Source of the DNA: Betaproteobacteria bacterium Ga0077523
GTDB lineage: Bacteria > Pseudomonadota > Gammaproteobacteria > Burkholderiales > Ga0077523
Direction of reading: 5' to 3'
Assembly (NCBI GenBank): GCA_001464695.1
Contig: LNDQ01000089.1
Coordinates: 57,222 to 121,221, forward strand
DNA: 64,000 bases
Below the pieces are notes generated by a model. It worked only from the letters and a program-made list of their open reading frames with translations. It made no database searches and had not been told where the DNA came from. Below are positions 52,465 through 60,485 of this stretch, in pieces. The first letter of the stretch is position 1, and every line of letters starts with the position of its first letter. A program made the translations under genes and the position numbers.

Positions 52465-53370
52465 TCAAGCGCGGCGCACCTTGGTGGCGAAGAGCCCGTT
52501 GGGCCGGAAGTACAGCACCACGATCACCAGCAACAGGATGCCGGCGCGCGCCATGGAGCCGCTCATCGAGTACTCGAACCACGCCTGCATCTGGCCGATC
52601 ATGAAGGCCGACGCGATGGTGCCGAGCAGGCTCTCGACACCGCCGAAGACGACGACGATGAAGGTGTCGACGATGTACGCCTGGCCCGTGGTCGGCCCGG
52701 TGGAAGCGAGCATCGTGAACGAACTGCCGGCGATGCCGGCCAGCCCGCAGCCGAGGGCAAAGGTGAACGCATCGACTTTCTCGGTGTTGATCCCGGCCGC
52801 ACCGGCCATGGCGCGATTCTGCGTCACGGCCCGAATGCGCAGGCCCCAGCGCGTGCGGTAGAGGAACGCATAGACGGCTGCGGCAGTCACCACCGCAAGC
52901 ACGATGATGAAGATGCGGGACAAGGGCAGCGATACGTTCTCGGTCACCTGCCAGGCGCCCTTCAGCCACGACACGGTGGTGACCTCCACCTCCTTCGCGT
53001 TGATGAACTGGCGAAAGAGCTGCTGGAGGATGAGCGACAGGCCCCAGGTCGCGAGCATCGTGTCGAGCGGTCGTTTGTACAGGAAGCGTATCAACCCTCG
53101 CTCGAGCGCCCAGCCGAAGATGAAGGTCACGAAGAACGCCAGCACAATGCCGACGAGAAAATAGATGCCGAACAGGCTCGGCAGGTAGCTCGCGAAGAAC
53201 AGCGACGTGAAGTAGGTGGTGTAGGCGCCCATGGCCATGAGCTCGCCGTGGGCCATGTTGATCACGCCCATCAGGCCGAACACGATCGCGAGCCCGAGCG
53301 CCATCAGCGTCAGGATCGTGAACACGCTCAGGCCCGTGAAGGCCTGCATCGCCATCATGTCAAGGTTCAT
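52465..53370 (-). CDS. urtB: Urea/amide ABC transporter permease UrtB
   Basis: The 301-residue LivH-type permease starts MNLDMMAMQAFTGLSVFTILTLMALGLAIVFGLMGVINMAHGELMAMGAY, the usual UrtB beginning, and has about eight membrane helices. DTMLATWGLSLILQQLFRQ and RAVTQNRAMAGAAGINTEKVD form the coupling region. It pairs with UrtC. The gene order urtA-B-C-D-E is standard. Confidence 0.95.
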   Translation of the reverse strand: MNLDMMAMQAFTGLSVFTILTLMALGLAIVFGLMGVINMAHGELMAMGAYTTYFTSLFFASYLPSLFGIYFLVGIVLAFFVTFIFGWALERGLIRFLYKRPLDTMLATWGLSLILQQLFRQFINAKEVEVTTVSWLKGAWQVTENVSLPLSRIFIIVLAVVTAAAVYAFLYRTRWGLRIRAVTQNRAMAGAAGINTEKVDAFTFALGCGLAGIAGSSFTMLASTGPTTGQAYIVDTFIVVVFGGVESLLGTIASAFMIGQMQAWFEYSMSGSMARAGILLLVIVVLYFRPNGLFATKVRRA

Positions 53371-53453
53371 GCTTCGAATTCCACGCGCGTCGTCGAACGG
53401 AATACCGAGAGGACCGGCGCACGCGCGCCGGCCCGCACTCGACTACAACCCCG

Positions 53454-54647
53454 TTACAGCTTCGGGAACGGATTCGGCTCGATCAGCGGCGACTCGTAGA
53501 TCATGTTGACCTGGCCGTCAGGCTGGAAGGCACCGATGCGCGCGTGCTTCCACAGATGATGGTTGCTCGCGTGGAACTTCACCTTGCCCTCGGGCGCGTC
53601 GATCTCGAGGTTGCTCGAGGCCGCCACGACCTTCTCGACCTCGAAGCTCTTGGCCTTCTCGGCCGCCATCTTCCAGAGATACACGCCGATGTAGCCGCAC
53701 TCGAGGGTGTCGCCCACGACGCGGTTGGCACCGTACTTCGCCTTGAAGGCCTTCACGAACTTGTCGTTCGCGGGGTTCTTCAGGCTCTGGAAATAACCCA
53801 TGCAGGTCAGCGTATCGGCCGTGTTGTCGGCACCGATGCCGGACACTTCTTCTTCCGAGACGGCGAGCGACAGTACCGTCTGGTTCTTCCCGGTGATGCC
53901 CGCCGCCGCGAGCTGCTTGAAGAAGGCCACGTTGCTGCCGCCCACCACGCAGTTCAGGATGACGTCGGGCTTGGCGCCCTTGATCTTGTTGATGGCCGAG
54001 GAGAACTCGATGTGGCCGAGCGGGTAGTAATCCTCGCCCACGAGCTTGCCGCCGCCCTTGGCCAGCACCGCCTTGGCGATCTTGATGGTCGTGCGCGGCC
54101 AGATGTAGTCCGAGCCGATCATGTAGAAGGTCTTGCCCTTGTTCTTCATCAGCCAGTCCATCGCGGCAATGACCGACTGCGAGGCTTCCTGCGCCGTGTA
54201 CATGATGTTGGGCGACTGCTCGAGGCCCTCGTAGTACGTGGGGTAGTAGAGCAGGCCCTTGGACTTCTCGAACACCGGCAGCACCGCCTTGCGGGAGGCC
54301 GAGGTGTAGCAGCCGAACACGGCGGCCACCTTGTCCTTCTCGATCAGCTTGCGCGCCTTCTCGGCGAAGGTGGGCCAGTCGCTGGCACCATCCTCCACCA
54401 CCGCCTCGATCTTCTGGCCCATGGCACCGCCGGCCTTGTTGATCTCCTCGATCGCGAGCTGCTCCGCATCGACCACCGACTTCTCAGCGATGGCGATGGT
54501 GCCGGTCAGGGAGTGCAGGATGCCGACCTTGACCGTGTTCGCCTGGGCGCCCGCGGTCCGGATATTGAGCATCGGAAACGGCAGGGCGCTCGCCGCCGCA
54601 ATCGCCGAGGAAGTCTTGATGAACTTACGCCTGTTGAAGTTGCTCAC
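53454..54647 (-). CDS. urtA: Urea/short-chain amide ABC transporter receptor UrtA (FmdD-like)
   Basis: The 397-residue periplasmic receptor starts at GTG 54647, with AAGGAGAG seven bases upstream. It has a twin-arginine signal (SNFNRRKFIKTSSAIAAASALPFPML), so it is likely exported folded. The mature part is of the UrtA/FmdD group: VKVGILHSLTGTIAIAEKSVVDAEQLAIEEINKAGG, VFGCYTSASRKAVLPVFEKSKGLLYYPTYYEGLEQSPN and GSDYIWPRTT. The resemblance to AmiC (next locus) in GCYxSxxRKAVLPVxE and YPTxYEG is clear, because both share one fold and bind amides or urea. A leader with an ANTAR-type element precedes it. Confidence 0.95.
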   Translation of the reverse strand: MSNFNRRKFIKTSSAIAAASALPFPMLNIRTAGAQANTVKVGILHSLTGTIAIAEKSVVDAEQLAIEEINKAGGAMGQKIEAVVEDGASDWPTFAEKARKLIEKDKVAAVFGCYTSASRKAVLPVFEKSKGLLYYPTYYEGLEQSPNIMYTAQEASQSVIAAMDWLMKNKGKTFYMIGSDYIWPRTTIKIAKAVLAKGGGKLVGEDYYPLGHIEFSSAINKIKGAKPDVILNCVVGGSNVAFFKQLAAAGITGKNQTVLSLAVSEEEVSGIGADNTADTLTCMGYFQSLKNPANDKFVKAFKAKYGANRVVGDTLECGYIGVYLWKMAAEKAKSFEVEKVVAASSNLEIDAPEGKVKFHASNHHLWKHARIGAFQPDGQVNMIYESPLIEPNPFPKL

Positions 54648-54752
54648 GGTCTCTCCTTGTGTCGCGGACCGATCGGGGCCGCGTTATTTGATGTGCACCT
54701 GGAACCCGGAACACGCGAGGCACCTCCCGTGTCCCCCCTCTCCCGCCGGATC

Positions 54753-54795
54753 AAAAAAAAACCCACCGGCTGGAACCTGCGTTCCATCCAGTGGG
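54753..54795 (-). terminator. Intrinsic terminator in the urtA leader
   Basis: On the minus strand CCCACTGGATGGAAC (54795-54781) pairs with GTTCCAGCCGGTGGG (54776-54762) over a GCAG loop, with one mismatch and one wobble, followed by nine T (54761-54753). It points toward urtA and ends 106 bases before the start codon, so it must be overcome for urtA to be expressed. Confidence 0.88.
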
Positions 54796-54837
54796 CTTCT
54801 TTGCCTGGGCAGCGCGCCAACACCTTTGTTGCCGCGC
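54788..54837 (-). ncRNA. ANTAR-type dual hexaloop antiterminator in the urtA leader
   Basis: Two hairpins with six-base loops follow each other on the minus strand. P1 (54837-54812) has a ten-base stem with one mismatch, closed by CAAC / GTTG, and the loop AAAGGT (54827-54822). P2 (about 54808-54788) has the loop AAAGAA (54802-54797) on a GGC / GCC stem that extends by CCA / TGG after a small bulge. Both loops have A at position 1 and G at position 4, the ANTAR recognition rule. The 3' arm of P2 is the same sequence as the 5' arm of the terminator at 54753-54795, so the two structures exclude each other. An AmiR-type ANTAR protein is encoded at 56397-57029. Confidence 0.75.
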
Positions 54838-54884
54838 CTGCAATCCGGAAGTAATTAGTAACGCCGATAGCGGCACAAAGTCAA

Positions 54885-54900
54885 TGCAATTGCAGGGCCA
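54885..54900 (-). promoter_or_regulatory. Possible sigma-54 promoter of the urt operon
   Basis: TGGCCCTGCAATTGCA on the minus strand matches the sigma-54 consensus TGGCAC-N5-TTGCW, with the essential GG and GC separated by exactly ten bases. A start near 54874 gives a leader of about 227 bases that contains the antiterminator. An imperfect NtrC-like palindrome TGCGCT-N5-GGTGCA lies about 160-180 bases upstream at 55051-55067. The remainder of 54901-55224 shows no gene. Confidence 0.45.
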
Positions 54901-55224
54901 CCTGCGCACGCGTTGTTCGTTGCGCTGCGTCATTTCCGCGAACATTCTGAAACGACGGGAAAAAGCGCGGCCGCCTCCTTCGAGGCCACGCGCATGCGTC
55001 GAAGACGTCGCGCGCCGCCGCTCCGGACCGGTGCACGAATCCGCGGTCGGTGCGCTCCTGCGGTGCATCGTGCTCGCGATCACCGCGCCGTCGCGACGAA
55101 TGCCTTACGATGACGGTCCTTTCATGACTCGCCCCCGCGCGCGTCGCGAACGCGTTCCTCCGCGTTGCGACCCGACCACGCCGACCCGATGAGCGCCGGT
55201 GGGCTCCCTCGCATCACGGATTCC

Positions 55225-56382
55225 ATGACCGACAACTCCTCCGCCCCCCTCCGCGTGGGCATGCTGTTCTCCGAAACCGGGGTCACCTCGGTCATCGAAA
55301 CCTCGCAGCGCCTCGGCACCCTGCTCGCCGTGCACGAGATCAACGCGAGCAGCGGCATTCATGGCCGCGAGCTGAAACTGGTGCACTACGACCCGCAGTC
55401 GCGCCCCTCGGCCTACCGGCAGCTCGCCGAGCGCCTGGTCGTCGAAGACGGCGTGCGCGTGATCCTGGGCTGCTACATGTCGAGTACGCGCAAGGCCGTG
55501 TTGCCGGTGCTCGAGCGCTGGAACGCGCTGCTCCTGTACCCGACGCTGTACGAGGGCTTCGAATACTCGCGCCACGTCATGTACACGGGGGCCGCGCCAA
55601 ACCAGAACAGTGTGCAGCTCGCGGAATTCATGATGCGCACCTTCGGTTCCCGCGTGTTCATGATCGGGTCGGATTACCTCTACCCGTACGAGTCGAACCG
55701 GATCATGAGCGACCTCATCCTCGAGGGAGGTGGCGAGAAGGTCGGCGAGGTCTATCTGCCGCTGGATGCCCAGCGCGAGGATTTCCGTGCGGTGGTGAAG
55801 CGCATCAAGTCGCTGCAGCCCGACTTCATTTTCTCGACCGTGGTCGGCGAAGGCACGGCCATGCTCTACCAGGCCTACGCCGAAGCCGGGCTCGATCCGC
55901 TGCGCATGCCGATCGCGAGCCTCACCACCAGCGAGGCCGAGGTGCAGCAGATGGGTGCGCAGTTCGCCGCCGGACACATCACTTCGGCGCCGTACTTCCA
56001 GTCGATCGACAATGACACCAACCGCCGGTGCGTCGAAGCGTTTCATCGGCGCTTCGGCGACGACAAGGTAGTGAACCAGTGCTGGGAGGCCGCGTACTTC
56101 CAGACCCACCTGCTCGCCAACGCGATGCGCCGGGTGGACCCCGGCGATGTCGAAGCGCTGCTGCGCGTGCTGCCCGGTTCCGAGTTCGAAGCGCCGCAAG
56201 GCCGGGTGCGCGTCGACGAGCACAACCATCATACCTACCTGAGGCCTCGCATCGGCCGCGGCGACGGCAAAGGCCAGTTCGAAATCCTGGAGGAAGCGCG
56301 CTCCTGGGTACGCCCCGACCCCTATCTGGTATCGCACACGCTGGAGGACTGGAGCGTGCGCGTCAAGCTGCAGACCGCCTGA
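55225..56382 (+). CDS. amiC: Amide-sensing negative regulator AmiC
   Basis: The product (385 residues from ATG 55225) has no signal peptide but the fold of a periplasmic binding protein, as AmiC of Pseudomonas does. LRVGMLFSETGVTSVIETSQRLGTLLAVHEIN, GCYMSSTRKAVLPVLERWNALLLYPTLYEGFEYSRH, APNQNSVQLAEFMM, GSDYLYPYESNRIM, STVVGEGTAMLYQA, PIASLTTSEAEV and the C-terminal RPDPYLVSHTLEDWSV align with the family. AmiC holds AmiR inactive until an amide binds. Starts at TTG 55165 or ATG 55189 are also possible. It is divergent from urtA and 14 bases from amiR. Confidence 0.92.
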   Translation: MTDNSSAPLRVGMLFSETGVTSVIETSQRLGTLLAVHEINASSGIHGRELKLVHYDPQSRPSAYRQLAERLVVEDGVRVILGCYMSSTRKAVLPVLERWNALLLYPTLYEGFEYSRHVMYTGAAPNQNSVQLAEFMMRTFGSRVFMIGSDYLYPYESNRIMSDLILEGGGEKVGEVYLPLDAQREDFRAVVKRIKSLQPDFIFSTVVGEGTAMLYQAYAEAGLDPLRMPIASLTTSEAEVQQMGAQFAAGHITSAPYFQSIDNDTNRRCVEAFHRRFGDDKVVNQCWEAAYFQTHLLANAMRRVDPGDVEALLRVLPGSEFEAPQGRVRVDEHNHHTYLRPRIGRGDGKGQFEILEEARSWVRPDPYLVSHTLEDWSVRVKLQTA

Positions 56383-56396
56383 GGTCCTTCGAAGCC

Positions 56397-57029
56397 ATGC
56401 CGGCCGCGCCGCCCAAAACGGTCCGTGCGACGCCCGCGCTGCTGCGGGACTTGCGCCAGCTCCAGGTGGTGGTGTTCCATCCGGACGACTCCGACGGCCA
56501 CGAACTCATCGGCCAACTGCACCGCATCGGCTGCCAGGTGCGAGCGTTCTGGCCGCCGCTCGACAAGCTGCCGGACGACACCGGCCTCGTCTTCTTCGCG
56601 GTGCGCCCCGATGCGCTGGCGGTGGAGCTGCCTTGGCTCAAGCGCGAACCGATACCGCCGGTGATCGCCGTGGTGAACTACGAAAACCCGATCATCATCG
56701 AGGCCGTGCTGCGCCTCAACGCCCAGGGCATCGTCGCCTCGCCGGTGAAATCCTTCGGCCTGCTGTCCGCGACGGTGGTCGCCCTGTCGCAATCCGAGCG
56801 GCTGCGCGAACGCGACCGCTACGTCGCCAAGCTCGAGCAGCGCCTGCAAGGCCTGCGCAAGCTCGGCAAGGCCAAGTCGATCCTGATGCTGACCCGCTCC
56901 ATCGGCGAGGAGGAAGCGTATCGGCTGATCCGCGAACAGGCGATGGCGAAGCGGGTGACGACGGAGGAGATCTCGGACGCGATCATCAAGGCCAATGAGA
57001 TCTTGGCGTTCGAAGGGAAGAGCTCGTGA
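56397..57029 (+). CDS. amiR: ANTAR antitermination regulator AmiR
   Basis: The 210-residue protein has an N-terminal pseudo-receiver domain (LRQLQVVVFHPDDSDGHELIGQLHRIGCQVRAFWPPLD...PPVIAVVNYENPIIIEAVLRLNAQGIVASPVKSFGL) without a phospho-Asp. A coiled coil (SERLRERDRYVAKLEQRLQGL) and a C-terminal ANTAR three-helix RNA-binding domain (about 150-205, LMLTRSIGEEEAYRLIREQAMAKR...ISDAIIKANEIL) follow. It is the RNA-binding partner of AmiC. The probable target is the dual hexaloop element in the urtA leader 1.6 kb away; binding would stop the terminator from forming. Confidence 0.93.
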   Translation: MPAAPPKTVRATPALLRDLRQLQVVVFHPDDSDGHELIGQLHRIGCQVRAFWPPLDKLPDDTGLVFFAVRPDALAVELPWLKREPIPPVIAVVNYENPIIIEAVLRLNAQGIVASPVKSFGLLSATVVALSQSERLRERDRYVAKLEQRLQGLRKLGKAKSILMLTRSIGEEEAYRLIREQAMAKRVTTEEISDAIIKANEILAFEGKSS

Positions 57030-57044
57030 ATCCCTAGGCCGTTC

Positions 57045-57080
57045 AGTCCTTCGCGTTCTCCAGATCCTTCACCACCAGCG
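57045..57080 (-). pseudogene. Orphan 3' end of a gene like 58061-58336
   Basis: These 36 bases match 58063-58098 at 35 positions. On the minus strand they encode LVVKDLENAKD, identical to the end of the intact 91-residue gene, followed by TGA in place of TAG. The rest of the gene is absent; the transposase element begins two bases away. It looks like the stump of a tandem paralogue or of an element-linked duplication. Confidence 0.75.
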
Positions 57081-57082
57081 TT

Positions 57083-58028
57083 GAAAGGGGTCAGGTCTTG
57101 CATGACATCATTTCCACGTCTTCATCCGTGTTCGTCTGTCTTGACCGCCCGGCTCACCGTCGAATAGTGCACCCCGAAGTGCTCGGCGATCTGCTTCATG
57201 GTGTAGTCGCCTGAAGCGTAGGCCATGGCGATCGCTCGATCCCGATCATCGTCCGCTGCTTTCGCGAACGTCGAAAGCGGCTTGGCGACGGGCCGGCGCT
57301 GCAGGCGAGGTATCTCGCCCAGATCGGCCTCCTTGGGCGCCTTGCGCTGCAGCCGTTTAACGAACTCTTCGCTACCCAGATAGATCTGGTTGCGCAGGCT
57401 GTCCCAGATACTCGGTAGACCCATGCCGACCCGCACGAAGTCGATGTACATGTCCACCGCCCGGCTGCGCCGGGTAGCGAAGTGTCCGAGGATCCAATCG
57501 GTGTGCAGCCAGTGCGGTCGGTCGGCGCGTCCGACCGTCGCCCGGTAGGAACTCCAAGCCCATTGCTCCGGGCGCTTGACCATACCCGCCCGCACCGGGT
57601 TCAGGACGACGTAGCGGGACAATTCCAGCAGGTAGGCATCCTTCTCCACCAGGATGGCCTTGTAACGACCCTGGAAGACGTGGCCCACCCGGTCATGGGT
57701 GCGGTTGACGTACTGGGTGTAGACCCCGTTCAACTGGCGCATGCCTTGCGAAAGATTGGCCTCGGGGGTTTCGATGACCAGATGGTAGTGGTTGGTCATC
57801 TGGCACCAGGCGTGGCAGGCCCAGTTGAAGCGCTTGCAGACGGCTCCGAGAACGTCTAGCCAGGCGAGCCGGTCCTCGTCGTTCAGGTAGATGTCTTCGC
57901 GCCGGTCACCGCGGGAGGTCACGTGGTAGAGGCCGCCAGACAGTTCGATGCGCAGTGGGCGGGACATCGCCCTATACGTGAGGAATGATTGAATGCAAGA
58001 CCTGACCCCTTTCACAAGACCTGACCCC
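57083..58028. mobile_element. REP/RAYT-like element with perfect 21-bp terminal inverted repeats
   Basis: The ends are a perfect 21-base inverted repeat: 57083-57103 (starting GAAAGGGGTCAGG) and 57993-58013 (ending CCTGACCCCTTTC). A second, partial copy of the right end, AAGACCTGACCCC, follows at 58016-58028. A single Y1 transposase gene fills the inside. The GGGGTCAGG-type ends are typical of REP-associated transposase elements. The element is flanked by a 36-bp near-identical duplication (57045-57080 and 58063-58098). Confidence 0.8.
57122..57967 (-). CDS. REP-associated tyrosine transposase (Y1, IS200-like) with C-terminal HTH
   Basis: The 281-residue protein starts MSRPLRIELSGGLYHVTSRGDRREDIYLNDEDR and has the HUH motif as HYHLV (MTNHYHLVIETPEANL). 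Its probable catalytic Tyr is in YLLELSRYVVLNPVRAGMV. The C-terminal part ends in a helix-turn-helix (YTMKQIAEHFGVHYSTVSRAVK) resembling DnaA-like or resolvase-type binding domains found in longer RAYTs. Such enzymes cut and join single-stranded palindromic DNA and are linked to REP sequences. It is the only gene between the terminal repeats. Confidence 0.92.
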   Translation of the reverse strand: MSRPLRIELSGGLYHVTSRGDRREDIYLNDEDRLAWLDVLGAVCKRFNWACHAWCQMTNHYHLVIETPEANLSQGMRQLNGVYTQYVNRTHDRVGHVFQGRYKAILVEKDAYLLELSRYVVLNPVRAGMVKRPEQWAWSSYRATVGRADRPHWLHTDWILGHFATRRSRAVDMYIDFVRVGMGLPSIWDSLRNQIYLGSEEFVKRLQRKAPKEADLGEIPRLQRRPVAKPLSTFAKAADDDRDRAIAMAYASGDYTMKQIAEHFGVHYSTVSRAVKTDEHG

Positions 58029-58060
58029 GACCAAAGGGGGCTTCGAGGCCCCGCTTTCCC

Positions 58061-58336
58061 CTAGTCCTTCGCGTTCTCCAGGTCCTTCACCACCAGCGGC
58101 CGCACCATCTCCAGGGCGTCATGCAGCGTATCTTCGGGGAGATCATTCAGGCACTCGGCGAGAATGTCGCCGGCATCCCACGCCGCTTCCGGCAGCGACT
58201 CGGCGTCGAGATTGGCGATGAAGACAGATGCGGCGCCGACGGTGCGCAGGAGATTCTCGCGTTCGGCCATGAGGCCCTCGAGCTGCGCGCGCAGCATGGC
58301 CACTTCGTTGTCGGCATTGGTCTTGGTGTTGGGCAT
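58061..58336 (-). CDS. Small hypothetical protein with N-terminal coiled coil
   Basis: The 91-residue acidic protein starts MPNTKTNADNEVAMLRAQLEGLMAERENLLRTVGAASVF, with a heptad-like helix, followed by a helical C-terminal part (EAAWDAGDILAECLNDLPEDTLHDALEMVRPLVVKDLENAKD). I do not recognise a family. The stop lies 33 bases from the RAYT element, and a copy of its last 36 bases lies on the other side of the element, so the locus was rearranged near this gene. Confidence 0.65.
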   Translation of the reverse strand: MPNTKTNADNEVAMLRAQLEGLMAERENLLRTVGAASVFIANLDAESLPEAAWDAGDILAECLNDLPEDTLHDALEMVRPLVVKDLENAKD

Positions 58337-58572
58337 GGTGAATCCTCGGGTGGTGCCGCCCGCATCTTGCCACAGGGCGGGGCCGGCGGCGGCCCACGAT
58401 GGGCGTCGCGGTACCGACCGGTTCTTCGGCCGGGCTGCGGAGAACTTGAAGCCTGGAGTCGGATCGGCGCCGGAACCCTCCCAGGCTCAGCGGGCACCGG
58501 GATCGCAGTTTGCTAGTGTTGCGCACCCGAGAGCGCGACCGACCAACCTGCCACACGAGGAGAACACGAACC

Positions 58573-59184
58573 ATGGCTGACCATCCCGCAGGCCTCGTCA
58601 CCATTCCCGCACGCGCCGGCAAGGCCGCCTACGTCCAGCGTGGCCAGTCGGTCCGCGTCGTCAACACGCACGGCAAGCAGGTGGTCGACACGTGGGCCTT
58701 CAACCACGCCGACCTCACCGAGTTCATGTCGATGGAGCACACGCGAGCGCACGCGCTCACGGTGTTTCCGACCACGGGCTCGACGCTGTACACGAACCGG
58801 CGCCGGCCGATCCTCACCTTCGTCGAAGACACTTCGGGCGGTATCCACGACACACTGATCGCAGCCTGCGACCGCTACCGCTACGAACTGCTCGGGTGCA
58901 AGACCTATCACGAGAACTGCACGGACAATCTCGCCGCGGGCTTGAAGCAGCTGGGCCTCACGCCGCCCGAGACGCCCTCACCCCTGAACCTCTTCATGAA
59001 CATTCCCGTGGGCCCGAACGGCTCGGTCTCGTTCGAACCGCCCGTCTCCACCGTGGGCTCTTACGTGACACTGCGGGCCGAGATGGATCTGGTGATCGCT
59101 TTTTCGGCCTGCCCGCAGGACATCATTCCCATCAACGGCGTCGACTGCAAGCCCACCGAAGCGCATTTCGAAGTCGTTTCCTAG
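58573..59184 (+). CDS. DUF1989 (urea carboxylase-associated / carboxyguanidine deiminase-like) protein
   Basis: The 203-residue protein matches DUF1989: PARAGKAAYVQRGQSVRVVNTHGKQVVDTWAFNHAD, EFMSMEHTRAHALTVFPTTGSTLYTNRRRPILTFVEDTSGGIHDTLIAACD, CKTYHENCTDNL and FMNIPVGPNGSVSFEPPVSTVGSYVTLRAEMDLVIAFSACPQD. The Cys and His residues in CDxxRY, HENC and SACPQD are the likely metal ligands. Paired DUF1989 proteins act with guanidine/urea carboxylase as a carboxyguanidine deiminase. Here only one is present and no carboxylase follows; a 2-oxoglutarate oxygenase gene does, after 13 bases. Confidence 0.88.
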   Translation: MADHPAGLVTIPARAGKAAYVQRGQSVRVVNTHGKQVVDTWAFNHADLTEFMSMEHTRAHALTVFPTTGSTLYTNRRRPILTFVEDTSGGIHDTLIAACDRYRYELLGCKTYHENCTDNLAAGLKQLGLTPPETPSPLNLFMNIPVGPNGSVSFEPPVSTVGSYVTLRAEMDLVIAFSACPQDIIPINGVDCKPTEAHFEVVS

Positions 59185-59197
59185 AGGGGCACCGAGC

Positions 59198-60229
59198 ATG
59201 ACCCTGCAAGCGCGCACCGCCGGCCTCGACCGCGCCGACCTGTCGGCCCGGACCATCGACTTCGATGCGATTCCGATCGTCGACATCGCCGGGCTATGGT
59301 CCGCGGATCTCGCGGACCGGCAGACGGTGGCCGACGCCATCGGTGCGGCCTGCCGCAACGTCGGCTTCCTCTATGTCACCGGCCACGGCGTGCCGCAATC
59401 CCGGATCGACGAGGTGTACCGCGTGGCCAGCGCGTTCTTCGACCTGCCACGCGAATACAAGCTGCGTTACGACTCCAACCGGTTGCAGCGCCATCGCGGC
59501 TACGTCGCCCTGGGCGATCTCGCGGCCGACCCGCACGACCAGGCGGCCTTCGACCTCCAGGAAGCCTACGAGGTTTCCCTCGAATTGCCGGCCACGGATC
59601 CCGACCATGTCGCCGGCAACATCATGTACGGTCCCAACGTCTGGCCCGACGAGCCGCCCGAGTTTCGCGAGATCGTCTACGCCTACTACGAGACGGTGCT
59701 GACGGTGGGCCGCCGACTGTTCCGCGGCTTCGCGCTCGCGCTCGATCTGCCCGAGGACTACTTCGACGACAAGATCGACAAGCCCATGGGCCAGCTGCGC
59801 GTGGTGCAGTATCCGCCGCAACCCGAGCCGATCGACCCGAGGCACATCGGCGTTTCCGCGCACACCGACTACGAATGCTTCACGATCCTTGCCACCAGCG
59901 CACCAGGCCTGCAGGTGCGGAACCGGGCCGGAGAATGGATCGATGCCCCACCGATACCCGGTGCCTTCGTGATCAACATCGGCGACATCATGGAACGCTG
60001 GACCAACGACATCTTCACGTCGACGGTGCATCGAGTCATCAACCGCACCGGCGCCAAACGCTACTCGTTGCCGTTCTTCTTCGGTGCGAACCACGACACC
60101 GTGGTCACCTGCCTGCCCACCTGCCGGAGTGCGGACCGCCCCGCGCGCTACCCCGTGACCACCGCGGGCGAGTGGACGGTGGCCAACATCACGGCGGCAT
60201 ACTCGTACCGCAAGCCCAAGGGCGCTTGA
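59198..60229 (+). CDS. Isopenicillin N synthase-like 2-oxoglutarate/Fe(II) oxygenase
   Basis: The 343-residue enzyme has the DIOX_N part (IPIVDIAGLWSADLADRQTVADAIGAACRNVGFLYVTGHGVP) and the catalytic jelly-roll domain with the iron triad His-x-Asp (SAHTDYECFTIL) and distal His (STVHRVINRTG), plus the 2-oxoglutarate Arg/Ser pair in RYSLPFF. HRGYVALGDLAADPHD and FDLQEAYEVSLELPATDPD occur in the branch related to the ethylene-forming and (homo)arginine-hydroxylating enzymes. Members of that branch release guanidine from hydroxylated substrates, which would fit the guanidine riboswitch just downstream, but the substrate is an inference. It is tightly linked to the DUF1989 gene. Confidence 0.88.
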   Translation: MTLQARTAGLDRADLSARTIDFDAIPIVDIAGLWSADLADRQTVADAIGAACRNVGFLYVTGHGVPQSRIDEVYRVASAFFDLPREYKLRYDSNRLQRHRGYVALGDLAADPHDQAAFDLQEAYEVSLELPATDPDHVAGNIMYGPNVWPDEPPEFREIVYAYYETVLTVGRRLFRGFALALDLPEDYFDDKIDKPMGQLRVVQYPPQPEPIDPRHIGVSAHTDYECFTILATSAPGLQVRNRAGEWIDAPPIPGAFVINIGDIMERWTNDIFTSTVHRVINRTGAKRYSLPFFFGANHDTVVTCLPTCRSADRPARYPVTTAGEWTVANITAAYSYRKPKGA

Positions 60230-60485
60230 GACCACACCGCCCGGACGGCACCAATTGAGAGCGTGGCCGCCAACTGGCGCCCTCTCACGGTGCGGACATT
60301 TCGCACCGCGGAGCGGCTCGCGTCCGGACTCGGCATGACCCGGCGGGCGTCAGGTTGCTGCAACCCCCTGTTTTCAAGAGCCGGGATGCCGTGAACGCAC
60401 CGCATTCGGCAGCCTGGCATCGCGATTGCGATGAGGACGGCAGACGGTGAGCGGTCTTGTATCTCGCGATGCAGGACTTTCGTCG

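Noticed and set aside
54846..54886. Sigma-70 promoter TTGACT...TTACTA upstream of urtA
   Set aside because: The -35 is fair but the -10 candidates match poorly at 17-18 base spacing; the adjacent GG-N10-GC match is better.
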